Source of the DNA: Tyto alba
Lineage: Eukaryota; Chordata; Aves; Strigiformes; Tytonidae
NCBI RefSeq assembly: GCF_018691265.1
Contig: NW_024881329.1
Location: 4,402,001-4,466,000 of the forward strand
Length of the DNA: 64,000 nt
Direction of reading: 5' to 3'
The notes beneath the pieces are model-generated. The model made no database searches. It was given only the letters and a program-made list of their open reading frames with translations, and was not told the DNA's origin. Position numbers and translations under genes: made by a program. Positions 1-12,307 of this stretch are shown here, one piece after another (position 1 is the first letter of the stretch; the number at the start of each line of letters is the position of its first letter).

Positions 1-442
1 CTGATGTCCAAACAGATACATAAGCAGAAATTGTATTTATACAAACTTATGTTAGTTCATTCATATGATTATAAATAAAAGCAAATAGTAAGGGAATTAC
101 TTATGCCTCATGCAGATAAAAGTTGATATATACATGCTATAGCAGACAGAACTTTGAAGCACCATTACTGTAGCCAGGTAAATCTACTTCTGCAGGACCA
201 TAACTACAGTTAATTACTTTGGGTCAATGGTAAATCAGGAAATTCCTAACCATGACTAATTTCTTAGTGGCAAAACATAATCCCCAGCAGAATTAGTGTA
301 TTTATTACACACTGGTTATGTGAACTTTTTACAGTACAAAGCTACTACTGCTGCACCAACTTCCAGCAGCCAGACAATTTCAGGCAAAACAGTCACACAC
401 AACTGGATAACCAGTTTCACTACGGTAGTTAGGAATGCATCC

Positions 443-562
443 TTTTGTCTCCAAATATAGAAGGGACATGGAATTCGTCAGCCTTCCATTATTGGATTTC
501 ATGTAGCACTGGAATGGAACCTATTCACAGAAATATGCTGTCAAGAGGTTACGAACAGTGCG
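443..562 (-). ncRNA. Second SNORA54-like H/ACA snoRNA, in NAP1L4 intron 8
   Basis: Paralogue of the 3841-3967 RNA. The 5' hairpin stem GCACTG/CAGTGC, the pocket (TTCGT, CCATTC), inner stem AACC/GGTT and the ACATGA H box are identical. The 3' hairpin differs in sequence but not in shape: the basal stem is TCCAA/TTTGGA instead of CCCCAA/TTGGGG, with GGAA/TTCC above. It ends ACA + 3 nt. The paired changes in the 3' stem argue for a functional RNA rather than a dead copy. About 120 nt. The 3' pocket has diverged, so its second target may differ. Confidence 0.75.
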
Positions 563-733
563 AGAAAAGATAAATCCACTGATGTTTTAAGAACAGGTTT
601 TCAGTTTAAGGTACTGTAAAATAAAGCTGAATGAGAACACAAAAATGCTGTAGGCAAAAACAACTATTCCCAAATCATCTAAATGCCACCAAATAGATAT
701 GCTTTAAGATAAAAACCAGCAACTTAGAATACT

Positions 734-890
734 TTACTTTGTGCTTAAATAATCCATCTTCTTCATAAAAGTCACATCATCTCCTTCAGTCCTAGCAATG
801 TTTAGGAACTTAATTCCCATTTTTTCTCTGTCTGTGCTGCCTATTATCAGCTCAAGTGTTTTGGTACTAACAGGAGAAAGACAACGAGGA
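734..890 (-). other. Orphan exon-like ORF in NAP1L4 intron 8
   Basis: A 52-codon open frame ending at TAA (736-734) starts one nucleotide after a strong splice acceptor: a long T-tract then TTTAG, with the AG at 892-891. Residues include STDREKMGIKFLNIARTEGD. It looks protein-like but I do not recognise it. Joining NAP1L4 exon 8 (phase 0) to this acceptor would read a different frame and stop after eight codons, so it is not a simple NAP1L4 3' exon. A minus-strand AATAAA lies at 306-301. It could be a chance ORF, an alternative terminal exon or a remnant of another gene. Confidence 0.3.
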
Positions 891-1686
891 CTAAAAAAAA
901 AACAAAACAACTTTGTTACGGCTGTTATGAACCTTTAAAAGGTATTTTGAGAAAGTCCTATCTGCCTTAAGTGAATCTTCACTGAAGCTTTTTTTGCATT
1001 TATTTTAAACTCTGTCAGAAGACTACAACTCCATAAGACAAAACAAAAAATGCCAAACATAAGGAAAAAGCCACAAGGATGAAGTTTAAAGAAAGGATGT
1101 GTAGGCTCAAACCCCATCCTTCTTCCTACCTCCCCCTCAAAAGGACTTCAAGGAATAAGTATACTCTGCATTAATTAAATAAGCAATAGAACAATTTAAA
1201 AAAAAAGCAAAGTTGTACTTCAAAAATTAATCATTAGGTACACTTTTAAAAGATCATCTAATAAATTTTTCTATCCTTATCAATAAGTACAGTATCCATC
1301 ATCGTTATTAATATTACTAAATCACATCTCATCTTTTGATGAAATGTGCCATATAGTAAGTAGCACCTAAAATTTTTTCAACAATTCATTTTCAAACTAA
1401 AAGCAGCCACTTTACTAGTAAGAGTAGCTAATTTGGAATTTGAGAGAGAAAAAGAAAGTGAGAACTGGACAGAATTCTAATTGAGAAACTACAATGATGT
1501 CAGATGTGCAAGCTAAGAATGAAAGAGCAAAGGGTCAGGAAAGTTGAAGCTAAATCTTGAAGAGGCAAAGCATGTAGATATTAGCCTAGAAAGAAAACCT
1601 CTGAAGAGAGCAGAATGAAAATTTTGAAATGTTGTTCACTTCATTAATACAATTTTCATCATGAAAAAACACCACAGAAAACTCAC

Positions 1687-1758
1687 CATAGGCTGTCCAG
1701 GTTCCGAAAACTTAACTTTAATATCCTGCAGATGTTTCAAGATTGGTTCATCATACTC
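1687..1758 (-). CDS. NAP1L4: NAP1L4 exon 8 (last one in the window)
   Basis: 72 nt, 24 codons, from EYDEPILKHLQDIKVKF to GQPM. The acceptor is ttcttag and the donor is tatg|gtgagt. It ends in phase 0. The next expected exon (the segment rich in F and E leading to the NES-like region) was not found between bases 1 and 1686. Confidence 0.94.
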
Positions 1759-4700
1759 CTAAGAAAAAAAAAAAGAAAAAAAATATTATCCATCAGGCAG
1801 TATTTAGAAGAACTAAATTCTAATCTAGTTTGCTTGTTCAACCTGTTCTTAAAAAATAACCAAACCAAAATGATTCAACAATTTGAGCTAAAGTTCAGGT
1901 CTGGATCCAAATTTCTTAATCACAGTTGCAAATACCACATGCCAAATTTTCAATTATTAGGCTTTGTCTTCAGTAAATAAAGCTGCTACCATACTAGGCT
2001 GCACGAACATTACTGGAAATAAAAACTTAATTCAGGTTATTTACTGGTGGTGAGATTTACAGAAAAAATATGCTTCAAGGAATTCTTCCTTCACAGCATT
2101 AAAAGCAATTAATGTAACTGAGAGCAAAACTACATAAGCTGTTTAACACAAATTCAACCAATCCATGGGTATGCTTATAACACCCTTGCAAAATAATCCT
2201 TTATGGGCTAAATTAACAAAACTACAGGGGAACAGCTGTTGTAAGCAGCACAACCTTGCATTTTAGTACCTACAAATGTTGTTATAATTCCTTAAACAAT
2301 CCACATAGTGTGTAGCAGTTTGGGTCAGCTGTTCTGCTTGTCCATTGTTGGCCTTTCAAGGATCATCAGGAGTACTATCAAGGATTCCGAAGACTCAAAG
2401 ATTTGGGCTCACACACTTTCCACAAGCACTCACTATTAATTGGAAAAAGTAGCAATACATTTAACACAACAGATGTTATTCTTCCCAGAGGAGAAACTTA
2501 CTTGTACTAATTCACTTAGCATATCTACATTCCTAAAGATAGTAAACCAGAAGTCTGGAATTCCTTTGACATTTGTCTCTCCTGCTTCTGCTTTTTCTTC
2601 TATTACCACTACATTTTTCAGGTCTCCCTGTGAAGCAAATACAGAAGCATTTATGAAATTAAATATATTAAGAAGTCACAATTGAATAAACAGAGGTGTA
2701 TTCACAAAACATTTGCCATCTCTGAAGTGGTATTTAAGGAACATTTAAAATTGAAACTGTTTTTTCTCTGTAAATGAAGTTGAGACACACACCGTTTATT
2801 TATACAACTAAATATATATACACATTTCATTCAGATTTACTTTCACCACATTTGGAATTCTTCTGTACAATGACTAAACAGAGCAAGTGACAGTTTCACT
2901 GACTTGACCAACAGAAATAAAACACATTTCTATCTTTTTACAAACAAAAAATAAAAATACATTCTATTTTTCTATTCATCTCATTCCTGTAGCTTCATGT
3001 GCCATTTGCAGTGTTTCATCTAGAAATTTAAAATTTAACTTTGCCCTCTGAAAAACTGTTTTAGCTTCCCAATTTTGCAGAATACCTGGTAAAGTTGTTT
3101 TATATGGTTATTTTTCATTATTACACTGTCTTCAATTAAGCTTTTGTGATACAGGATTCCCTATACATAACTGATGTCAGTCATTCTTTTTCAGAATGTT
3201 TAAGTCACTTTTCCATCTCAAAAAACCCAGGAGATTTGCAGTCTGAATCAGCTGCATTGCACCTTTCCTTTTATACCACTAGGTAGCAGCAAATATGTAA
3301 GTTCTGCACAGCAGCTAATCGGGTTACGACTAGCCAAGAATATGAAGTAGCAGTTTACTTGCCATCTAGACATGTTTCTGATCTTAGAATTGCATGGAAT
3401 ATGGCCTGTCAATGCTGTAGTTACACAAAGCCTAGCGAACCTTTTTTGCTTATGCACATGGAGTACTGTGTCATGCTAAATCTCGTAAGATCAGCAAAAA
3501 CAAGAACAATTTGCTTTGTATACAGAACACTGTCCAGAGGAAACTGAAGGAAAATGGGCTGAGTTAAAAATGCAAAGAAAACCTCACAGAACAGCAAACG
3601 CAGAATTGTAAGTAGGTCACTTCTCTGCAAAAAAGCAAGCCAACCACAAGTATACACCTCTAAAAACGACAACAGGAGAGTAAAAGGCAGCCTACAGATT
3701 ATGTTATCCCTCCTAAATCTAGATGGCTCCTACTCATAGACAAGTAGGAATCCACTAGCCAGCACATATTTTGTTAGGCCAGTTCCATTTTACGACTAGG
3801 TGACATGTATCTAATCTGTATTTATGGAAGTGAAAGCTAATTATGTCCCCCAAAATAAAGGGGACAGGCAGACAAACAGCCAGCCTTCTATTATCTTGGG
3901 GTATCATGTAGCACTGGAATGGAACCCATTATCAGAAACGTACTGTTAACAGGTTACGAACAGTGCAAACAAAAGCAACTTTTCAAGTTTGTAACTTGAG
4001 TGAATTGAAAAAAGACTAAACTAGAAGTCTGAAAGTTTTTACTGGACATAACAGTGTATTCATCACAAGAGCACATCACTGATAAAACCTTTATTTCCAA
4101 AAGATGAGTCTTTTCATGGAAGACACTGTACAGGAATTAATTCTGACAATCTGATCTATCTGTAGATCATTACCCAGATTATACTCACAGCTAGTTTTTC
4201 TTCTTCCTCATTTTCACTGTGCCATTCTGACTCTGCATCTGTGGGTTCAGCTTCCCCATTAATAAACTCTCTTCTCTGTCAGGAAAAAAAAATATCGGGA
4301 ATGTAATTGAAGATGTAAAATTACATATATGCAAACAGAACCAACTCAGCTAAGAGACAAAGATTATATACACAGTCTTCCCACCTTATCAAAAAGGGGC
4401 TGATAGAGTGCTGCATATTTTCTCTCTAAATCATGTACTTCTTCATAGAATTTAGCTTCTATATGGGCACACTTCACCTGGAGCTGTTTCAAGGCATCAA
4501 TTCTTCTTTTCACTGCTTTTGGTAAACTAAAAAACAAACAATTCTTTAAGGCTAAAAGCTAGTTACCTCAACATTATTTAGCATATCACTGTGAAAAAGG
4601 CTGCTTATAATTAAGGGCAAATTTTAAACAAAAGACTTATGTCAAACACACATTTCTACAAAATCTGTTTCAAAAACTTGAAAGAATCCTCTCCTACCCA

Positions 4701-7700
4701 CGCTGTTCTCAAAGGTGTTATATTCTGTTCCATTCCCTGGAGCCACCACCCTCCCCATGTTGTTCAGAGATTTGAAACTAATACCTTTGTTTACCTCTGA
4801 ATTTTGAGACTGAGTTGTGCTGATCCATCTCTGAAAAGAACTGTGCATTCTACAGGGGAAGGTTTTGATTCATGGGTCATACTCAGAAAAGTACACATTG
4901 CCCATCTGTACTTTAAATTATTAAGTATTTATATATAGGCAGGTAAAAAACTTTTTATAGTACTTTTTTTTTTTTATATAGGTCTACCAGCTACTCCCAG
5001 ACGAGAAATAAAAATTTCAAAGTTAATATAAAACTAAACTTCAAACTATGGATTTAGATGTCCTGAACTCTCCACTACATCCCGGACAGCAACTTTATAG
5101 AAATCAGTCAATGCAGCACACACTCAGACAGAATAAGGGTCACAGAAGGAAACAAAGTGAAGAGGGGAATTATTTCTAGCCAAAATAATAAAAGCCAAGG
5201 AAAACAGACCTAGACAAAATTTTATTTGCAATTTTGTGTAAGTAAACTAAAACTTGACTCTTGTTTCCAGACACAGGCCACTATGAATCATGGTTTAAGT
5301 AGAAGATTTTTCTTAGTGAATCATCTGTTCTCATTTCCTACCTTAATTATACAGTAATAACATTCTATTATGCTTTCAGTCTTTCAAGAATTTTATTATG
5401 CCCTGTACTTACGTTTCAATGTAACTTGAAGGAGTAAGTGCCGTGTTGTCAAGACGTTCCTGTAGAGCTGCCAGGACCTGCGGATTTTGCATCACTTGGT
5501 CTGCTAGCTTTTCTATGAAGACAGAAAACCACTTTTAAAACAGATTTGAATACATTTGTAATGTTTTTGTCATACTGTGTGTCTTACAGCAGTCACAGTA
5601 AAAACACTCAGTTTTCCAGATCTCAAATAGCACCATTATAGTTAAATAATAAATCAAGCAAAATTACTAGAGAATCAGATTTCAGAAAGATAAAATAGGA
5701 TTATGACAGAAAATATACCTTTCTCTTTGCAAATATATCAAATCTTTGCTTTCAGATGCAAGTAGATTGATGACATAAGCAAATTTGCTGTCTGCTGCAA
5801 AGCAGGAGTTTCTCTATCCTCCCTCTGTATTAGCTGTAGCTTATAAGCTTACAAGCTTGCAAGAGAACCACCTAATTATACTTTCAAGACATTTGTAAAA
5901 GTGTTTTTCAGTTAGTCTGACTCCTGAAAAAGATGATGAAAACTGTGCACACTGTAGCATAGCAGCAGCAAAGCAGCATATCACTGTGACCATTTCCCTG
6001 ACAACTACTAATTTTTTTTTACATCAAGATACTTTAACAATCTAAAACTCCTCAAACAGTCATCGCAACAGTTCACAGAAGACTATTTTTATGGGAGGTC
6101 AGATCTAAAATGCTTCTGGTAATGAGTTAAAAATCCTTACTAATAACCACACAGGTGGTCGTAACAGAAAGACTTTTGCTTTTCAAATCTTCCCACTCTT
6201 TCTTATTGCTCTTCTCCCCAGATATTAAAAAACAATAAATTGCACAGCACGTACTAACTTGATGAAGGTTTTATATAGGTGGGTTTGTGTGTTGTTTTTG
6301 TTGTATGTTTAGGGGGGTAGGTGGTTTTTTCTTAATCCAACTTGACTATAACAATTATTCAATGGTGTCTACCAGTTTGTATGCGATTTCCAACTGCCAA
6401 TCACAAAGGCTTTCTTAAAAAAGAGACCCAGAGAAGATTTGGTAACCACATATGTGAAACATATCTCACTATAACTTACAAATCTGAGCATACAGACTAA
6501 GAACAATGGAACTGCAGCTCTTCTGCACACAGAAGTATTAACTTGAAAAGCATTATTCAGCAGTTATCTGTAGACCTTCCAAATGAAGAATAAAAACCTC
6601 AAGAGGACATATTATGAAGATGCATTTTCATACAAACAAGATAGCAAAGAGCTAGCATACATACAGGACAGCTCATTTTCATAATTATACTGACAAAGAC
6701 TACATTTCCTTAAAAGCTAGTCTACACGGGCCTTATTGCAAGTGTCTAGTGGGTTATTTCATGCAATACTGAAACATTCTAGGTCACACCACCTACAAAA
6801 ATACAGCCTTTATTTTGCTCTTGGCTGTAATAAATATGGAAAACATCAGAAAGTGAACAGTTAGCCTAGAAACCATGGCTTTGCTTTCAATCGCAAACAC
6901 ATCTATAGTTTTGTCTGTAAAGGTTTTGGAACTGTACATAAAGAAGCTTCACTATAGAAGGCAAAAGGTTCATTCCACCTTTGCAATATTACCTACTACT
7001 ATGTATTCTACTACTATGTATTTCTTACCTTTTTTGTCGCTTGCATTTTTAGCGGCCTCCACAGAATCTGAAGCAGTATCTTCTGTTTTACTATAAGAAA
7101 CGTAACACATTGAAAAGACATAATTTCATAAAAATCTTTAAGAACAAAAGTATTCTGAATTTTCAGTGTTTACTACAGGACAAATTTTATAAACAAGCAT
7201 GCTGCTATTTATGCCATGTATTTATGTCTTCAAGCTTCCCAAAACTTATTAGTTTGGATATGAAACTAGCTCTCCTAAGATGAATAGGATACAAAGGGAA
7301 GGCAAAAAAACCCCAAACAAACAAAAAAAACCCAAACCAAAACAAACACAAAAGCCCCCAAACAAAAAACAATGACAGATGAATTCATCTCATTACATGA
7401 ATGGCTGGCCTTTCATCTCCACTGGTCACTCGGAACAGGAAAATGTTATTACAAGTGAAAATACAAGACACTCTTTTAGTATATGTCATGAATAAAAACA
7501 TGAGAAAGGCTATAGGTAAGAAAGGAAGATAAACAAGAGATCAAAGCTCTTTGTTTCAAATTTCTACACCAAGTAGTTTTGATTAACAATAAAAACATTT
7601 GCTTCTGTTCTAAAGAGAGATGGCCCTATCCTCCCCATCTCCCTGCTGCAACATCTTCCATCACACTTCCTGCACTGGAGAAAGAGAGGGCTCAGAATGA

Positions 7701-8345
7701 GTCAGCCAGCAAGCATTCCCTGTGTTCTCTGCCAGTTTACAGGTCACAAAATACAGAGTGAGTATTGCTGAAATTAACCCCAACTCAGATACAAACGGAG
7801 AAAAGATAGCATGTATGCACATGGGTATTATTAGTTAGTGGATAGTCTAGCTTATCCAGTTTACCCTGGTGCACTGCAAACCTTGAAAAAAACCAGCAAC
7901 ACACATGTATTTACAGCAGTTTAACAACAGTTACTTGTCCCAAAAATGCGATAAAGACTAGAAAATAAAACAGTACCTTTTGCACTCTTAAATCATACAG
8001 ATCAGAGAAACACTGAGAATCAGTGTTCTCTTCAAGACTTTAGAGCATTTAAATATGAACACTGAAAACTGAATCAAAACAATGCAAATTATGTTAATCC
8101 AAGAACAGAGTAATTCTGTATCCAATATACTACAGTGTCAGCTTCTCCTGTACCAAATGAGGATTGTGTCCCTCCTGTAAGGAGACACAGTCTAGCTGGA
8201 GAAAATACTACCATTTTATTCTTATCCAAGTTTGGTAATCCATTCTTCATAGGTAAAAAACAAACTCCCAGAAGAGCAAATATACAGTCAGCTCTATTGC
8301 AATTTAGTTTCAAGAAAACAGTCCAACATACCTGTTATCTGCCAT
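1687..8345 (-). CDS. NAP1L4: NAP1L4, nucleosome assembly protein 1-like 4 (5' part, residues 1-201)
   Basis: Histone chaperone of the NAP family, which binds H2A-H2B (and H3-H4) and shuttles between cytoplasm and nucleus. Seven coding exons in the window sum to 603 nt (201 codons) with consistent phases. The protein starts MADNSKTEDT and keeps the vertebrate NAP1L4 N-terminus (SDSVEAAKNAS, where NAP1L1 differs). Then come the dimerisation helix region (residues about 60-105, with FYEEVHDLERKYAALYQPLF), an acidic patch (SENEEEE, about 128-133) and the start of the earmuff/histone-binding domain (GIPDFWFTIFRNVDMLSELV, about 157-176). The ATG is chosen because it opens the conserved MAD start and is followed by a normal donor. 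The 3' half is missing: the exon after residue 201 is not found before base 1, so that intron exceeds 1.68 kb. The family protein is about 375-386 aa. Confidence 0.95.
2502..2627 (-). CDS. NAP1L4: NAP1L4 exon 7
   Basis: 126 nt, 42 codons, phase 0 at both ends. It contains the NAP-domain signature GIPDFWFTIFRNVDMLSELV. The acceptor is cttcacag and the donor is caa|gtaagt. Confidence 0.95.
3841..3967 (-). ncRNA. SNORA54: H/ACA box snoRNA, SNORA54-like, in NAP1L4 intron 6
   Basis: It folds as hairpin - H box - hairpin - ACA. The 5' hairpin has basal stem GCACTG/CAGTGC, an internal pocket (TTCGT on the left, CCATTC on the right), inner stem AACC/GGTT and apical stem TTAaCAG/CTGaTAA. The H box is ACATGA (ANANNA). 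The 3' hairpin has basal stem CCCCAA/TTGGGG with AGGC/GCCT above. The ACA box is 3 nt from the 3' end. At about 127 nt it has the usual size, and it lies in the sense strand of a host intron. Human SNORA54 is known to reside in NAP1L4, so the name follows from position and class; I could not compare primary sequence. The 5' and 3' ends are set by the stem and the ACA+3 rule. Confidence 0.82.
4189..4275 (-). CDS. NAP1L4: NAP1L4 exon 6 (acidic segment)
   Basis: 87 nt, 29 codons, phase 0 at both ends. It runs RREFINGEAEPTDAESEWHS followed by ENEEEEKLA. The acceptor is ctgacag and the donor is gct|gtgagt. Confidence 0.94.
4385..4526 (-). CDS. NAP1L4: NAP1L4 exon 5 (dimerisation helix)
   Basis: 142 nt (1 + 47 codons) encode LPKAVKRRIDALKQLQVKCA through FYEEVHDLERK to LFDK, the long dimerisation helix of NAP proteins. 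The acceptor is ttttttag and the donor is ataag|gtggga. Confidence 0.95.
5413..5512 (-). CDS. NAP1L4: NAP1L4 exon 4
   Basis: 100 nt encode KLADQVMQNPQVLAALQERL and onwards to SSYIET. The donor is gaaac|gtaagt and the acceptor is tctatag-type (catag). The sequence is the conserved N-terminal helix preceding the NAP dimerisation helix. Confidence 0.94.
7029..7090 (-). CDS. NAP1L4: NAP1L4 exon 3
   Basis: 62 nt encode the S-K-T-E-D-T to D-K-K segment, including SDSVEAAKNAS, shared with human NAP1L4. The acceptor is cttatag and the donor is aaaaag|gtaaga. It ends with one nucleotide of the next codon. Confidence 0.93.
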
Positions 8346-8363
8346 CTGTGTGCCTGTATCCAC
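8332..8363 (-). CDS. NAP1L4: NAP1L4 exon 2 (start codon at 8345-8343)
   Basis: This exon holds 18 nt upstream of the ATG and the first 14 coding nt (M A D N + 2 nt). The acceptor is cttgcag and the donor is aacag|gtatg. The 18 nt before the ATG are open in frame, which matters for the candidate upstream exon at 11034-11102. Confidence 0.92.
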
Positions 8364-11300
8364 CTGCAAGTTGAAATAGAGCATTTAAAAATACTTTAAT
8401 GGTAATTTGTTTACCTCAACAGAAGATGAAAATAGAACAGGTCATTGTTTAAAACCTCAATATAAATTACTAACTGATGGCTTTGCTAAGAAATTCGTAA
8501 TGCATAATCTCTTACAGTAGAGTGAATAGCTACCACAATACCCAATCCAAACTGGAACTTGCTCATAGTTTTTACACAGCCTGTTAGGTGGTTTCATTTA
8601 ACCCTTTTATTTTTTTTTCTATTAAGTATTCCAGATGCTAATCCAGATCATAAGTCTTCAGTCTGAAGACAAGTTTCATAGTTTCCTGGACTAGCTCTGC
8701 ATTCTATAAAAAAAAAAAAAAAAATCAAGTCAAATATATAAATGCATTATTTTTTAAGTCCTTGACAGTATCACAGTAAATAATTAATTTTTAATCTCTG
8801 CATATACTATATTACTATTCCTGATCTGAAAACAGTGAAAATTCAAATGAATTACAACTTCAGAATTACTTTTTTCTTATGTCATCTGAGCAGGAAAATA
8901 TGCCTTACTTGCCTGTCTAATCAGGGCTATTTTCGTGGATAGCTGCTTCTGCTGCACTATACTGAATGACAATCTAGAACTGCTGATAGATAAAGAGAAG
9001 CAAAACACTGAAGGACAGAAAATTATTTACCAAGAGAAGGGTTTTTGACAACAGCTAGGAAGGCAGAATCCTCTATATGAAGATTTACCTTGAATTTATT
9101 TATCGGGAGTGAGAACACAAAGAAGAAACATAGAAGATGAAGTCTTGGTATTAGCAATGACTAGAACCAAGTTTAGCACAGCTACTCCAACCCCCAAAAT
9201 CTAAATTAGCTCTCCTGAGAAACCAGAGGGAGCCAGATTACCTAATTTATTTTGCTGTTATTTCTTCACTGGGGTGAAATACCTAAACCTGTGTATCTAC
9301 TGTATTAATACAGGTTGTTTAGCTCCTCCCTCCCACCCCCCCATTCCAAATAGTTCATCAAATTCAAGCAATCACCACATATCAAACAGAAGCATAGGTG
9401 GTATTTTCCCCTATCAAGCTCTCAAGAAAGCAGATTTTATTCTAAATTTGACTTGCGGACTGGCAAGTACCTTACATCATTCATGAGATTTGACAGGTCT
9501 GATTTCTTAGATTCTGTAAAGGCCAAGCAGGCTGATCTTTGGCACAGCTTCCAATATAGGGCTACCAAAGAACAACCTAGGTGCTAATGACATCCTGAGT
9601 GGTAGCCAGAGCAGGAGGCCCAGAGATCGCATGCACCCTCCCATCCAAAAAATGCTGATTCCTACTCTAAACTAGAAAAGCAACACATTCACAACCACTT
9701 TAAACAGAGGTGGAAAAAGCTTTGTTCATTTACAAAAGTACTAACAGTATACTTTAGATTATTCCACAGGAAGTAAAGTTGCTTAACATCTACCAGAAAA
9801 AGCATGCGAGCCCACCCAATAGATTAAGTCCAGGAAAAAACAAAAGGGGATTAGACCCTGCGTGTTTCAGAAACCAAAGCATATTTATTTGCAAACACTT
9901 ACTGTTGACTTAAACATAACAAGAGAAAGTGGCAATGCCAGCAATCATCTGCTAGAGCAAAACAAATAATTTTACTATTTTACAGCTGAAGAAATAAAGC
10001 AGCATAAACAAGTCTTTCCTTCCAGAGCAGACAGAGGGCAGGGAAAAAAAAGAGATAGGATTGAAAAGGTAAGACAGCAAATTGACCTAATATCAGAGTT
10101 CAGCCAACAAGTTATATGATCCTAGTCAGTATTACAGGGAGCAACAGTAAGCAAATAAAAATGTAGACTCGCATTACTTAAAAATTAGCCTTGAAGACTT
10201 GTCTCATCCAACCTAGGCCCAGTGACAGAGCTAATGGAAAAAAATCCACTCCACATCAAAATTCTTCTGCTCAGTTGTTTGTGCTGTATTTCCTGTAGGG
10301 AACTACTGCTCAGCCCTGCTGAGGAAAAACAAGATTCCTATTCCATCCTCATCTGTGTTTGGAAAACCTGGAATAAAGTCCCCATAACTTGAATAATTTT
10401 TAAATAGCAGTTGAATTAATCTTCACTGGAAGAGTCATGAATTAGGTGAATGGCTTTTGTCAGAACATGCCCAAGAAACAACAGAAAAAAAAAAAAAAAA
10501 AAAGACGACACCATTCCCTGGTGCAAACACATACTTTTAAGTCTTGTTTTGCTCCTCAAAGTTGTTCCTTCAGCAACTAAAAAGTAAAGAGTATATAAAT
10601 AAATAATTAGAAGCAGCTTTCTTATAAAACTGCTTGTGATTCCCAGTTGCGTTATAGCTGTCTTTCGATGACTTAACTGCTGCAGAGTTACTAACAAAAC
10701 TGTCTGGTAAAAACTGGTAGGGGCAGGGGAGGGGAGAGCAAGATGATTTTAGACGCACAAAGTTAAATGTATACCTAGTTGAAAAAGTACAGTATTAAAG
10801 CACTGAGCCTTCACATTTATTGCCTTTGATATTTCCAAGTAAGTGAGCTCAGTTTACAAAAAAATCAAGACATGAAAAAGCTCTCAGGACTCCAAGAAAA
10901 TGATAGTGTAAGATATTGTCATTATGGCTACCGCCACCAATAAGAGGCCAAATTCATATCTTATTTCTTCTGGACAGTGCACTGTTTTCAAATTACTAAT
11001 GCAGACATGAAGCTTTGGGGAAAGAGAACTTACATCAACCACTTGTCCCACAAAGCAGGCTGCTGCAATTCGTCTACCACAAATGTCACACACCATTACT
11101 CACTTAAAGCAGCAGGAAACTGTAAACTTGATGCACACTAAGCAAAAGTTCATTATAAGGGCAAGTAATATCCTGAAGTATGCAACATTAAAGGAAAAGT
11201 CTGTACATTTAACGGCAAAACATATTCATAAATATAAGCGTAGACAGAATAAATTTTCTCTGCTAAAAGAGCCTAAGCCTTGTTGTTCAAACCTTCCAAA

Positions 11301-12307
11301 CACAACTAGAATGTGAAGCAGGAAACTAATGGACTCCTGAACTTGCAGGAAGACGTCTACCCACCACTGTTACTGGTTTTCGTAACTACAACAAATCAGA
11401 AGAGAAAATTATGGCTTCCGCTTTAGAGATGCTGGGATGCAACCTTTTGGGAAGCCACAAACATAATAGTCTGACACTTTTTGGAAGGGAAATTAGAAGC
11501 AATAATGAAAAAATAGTCAAGAGGAAGAAACTCATTAACCTGTTCCACAAGCCCCGAGCATTAACAATACTTAAGCTCATCTTGGAAGTTTCCTTCAGGT
11601 AACACTATTTTGGTTAAAGATGGCTTTATAAAAATTTGCCTAGTGGTGCTGGTTTCACCTATAACTCACATTCTTGCTTTCCTTTTTATTTTGGGGCCTG
11701 GTAAGCAGATGTTATGGGAACAGAGTCAGACAAATCCTACCAATGCTGGTATTACACGCAGTAAACAACCATAGCAGCAGCGAAAATTTTCAACAGGTCC
11801 TCGCTTGATAGACGAGGACCCCGAAATGAAAAACTGAGCCCCCGAAATCCCACACCACGCTGAGGGAACACAAGATCGTGAACGAGGTCAAAGGAAAGAA
11901 TCACGCCTGACCGAAGCGGCAACGAGTCTGACAACCCGAGCACCGCGGGGCGAGAAAGACGGAGGAACTGTTCACCACAAACAACAGCCCTCCCGCCCTC
12001 TTCCTCCCCCGCTTCCCCCGGGAGGGCGGGGGAAGGGAGGGCTCGCCGCCAGGCTCCCCAGAGCCGCCGGCGCAGCGGCCGGAACCGCTCCGTCCCCCTC
12101 CGCCAGGCTCAGCGCAACGCGGGCTCGCCCTTCCCTCGGTCCGAACTTCTCAAGCCAGCCTTAAAATGGTGCCTGACCGGGCCGGGCCCGCCCCTCCCCG
12201 GCGGGCGGCTCCGGGCGGCCTCCGTCGCCCCCGAGCTCCACCCCGGCGCAGGCCCTACCGGCCGGGCCCCCCGCCGCCCGCCCCGGTCCCCCCCAAGCCC
12301 CTCTCAC
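8364..12307 (-). other. NAP1L4 intron 1
   Basis: 3.9 kb, mostly AT-rich. Apart from the candidate exon at 11034-11102 and A/T runs (8709-8723; 10485-10503) I see nothing else that can be supported. The short ORFs inside show no splice context or recognisable domain. Confidence 0.6.
11034..11102 (-). other. Candidate alternative exon of NAP1L4 (N-terminal extension)
   Basis: On the NAP1L4 strand an ATG at 11096-11094 opens 21 codons beginning MVCDICGRRI, and the frame runs exactly into a consensus donor (GAT|GTAAGTTC at 11034/11033). Spliced to exon 2 at 8363 it stays open through the 18 nt before the normal ATG, giving 27 extra residues in frame with MADNS. A possible acceptor (ctgctgctttaag) precedes it at 11103, and an in-frame TGA lies just upstream of the ATG. 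Not known from the family; it rests on splice-site and frame agreement alone. Confidence 0.35.
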
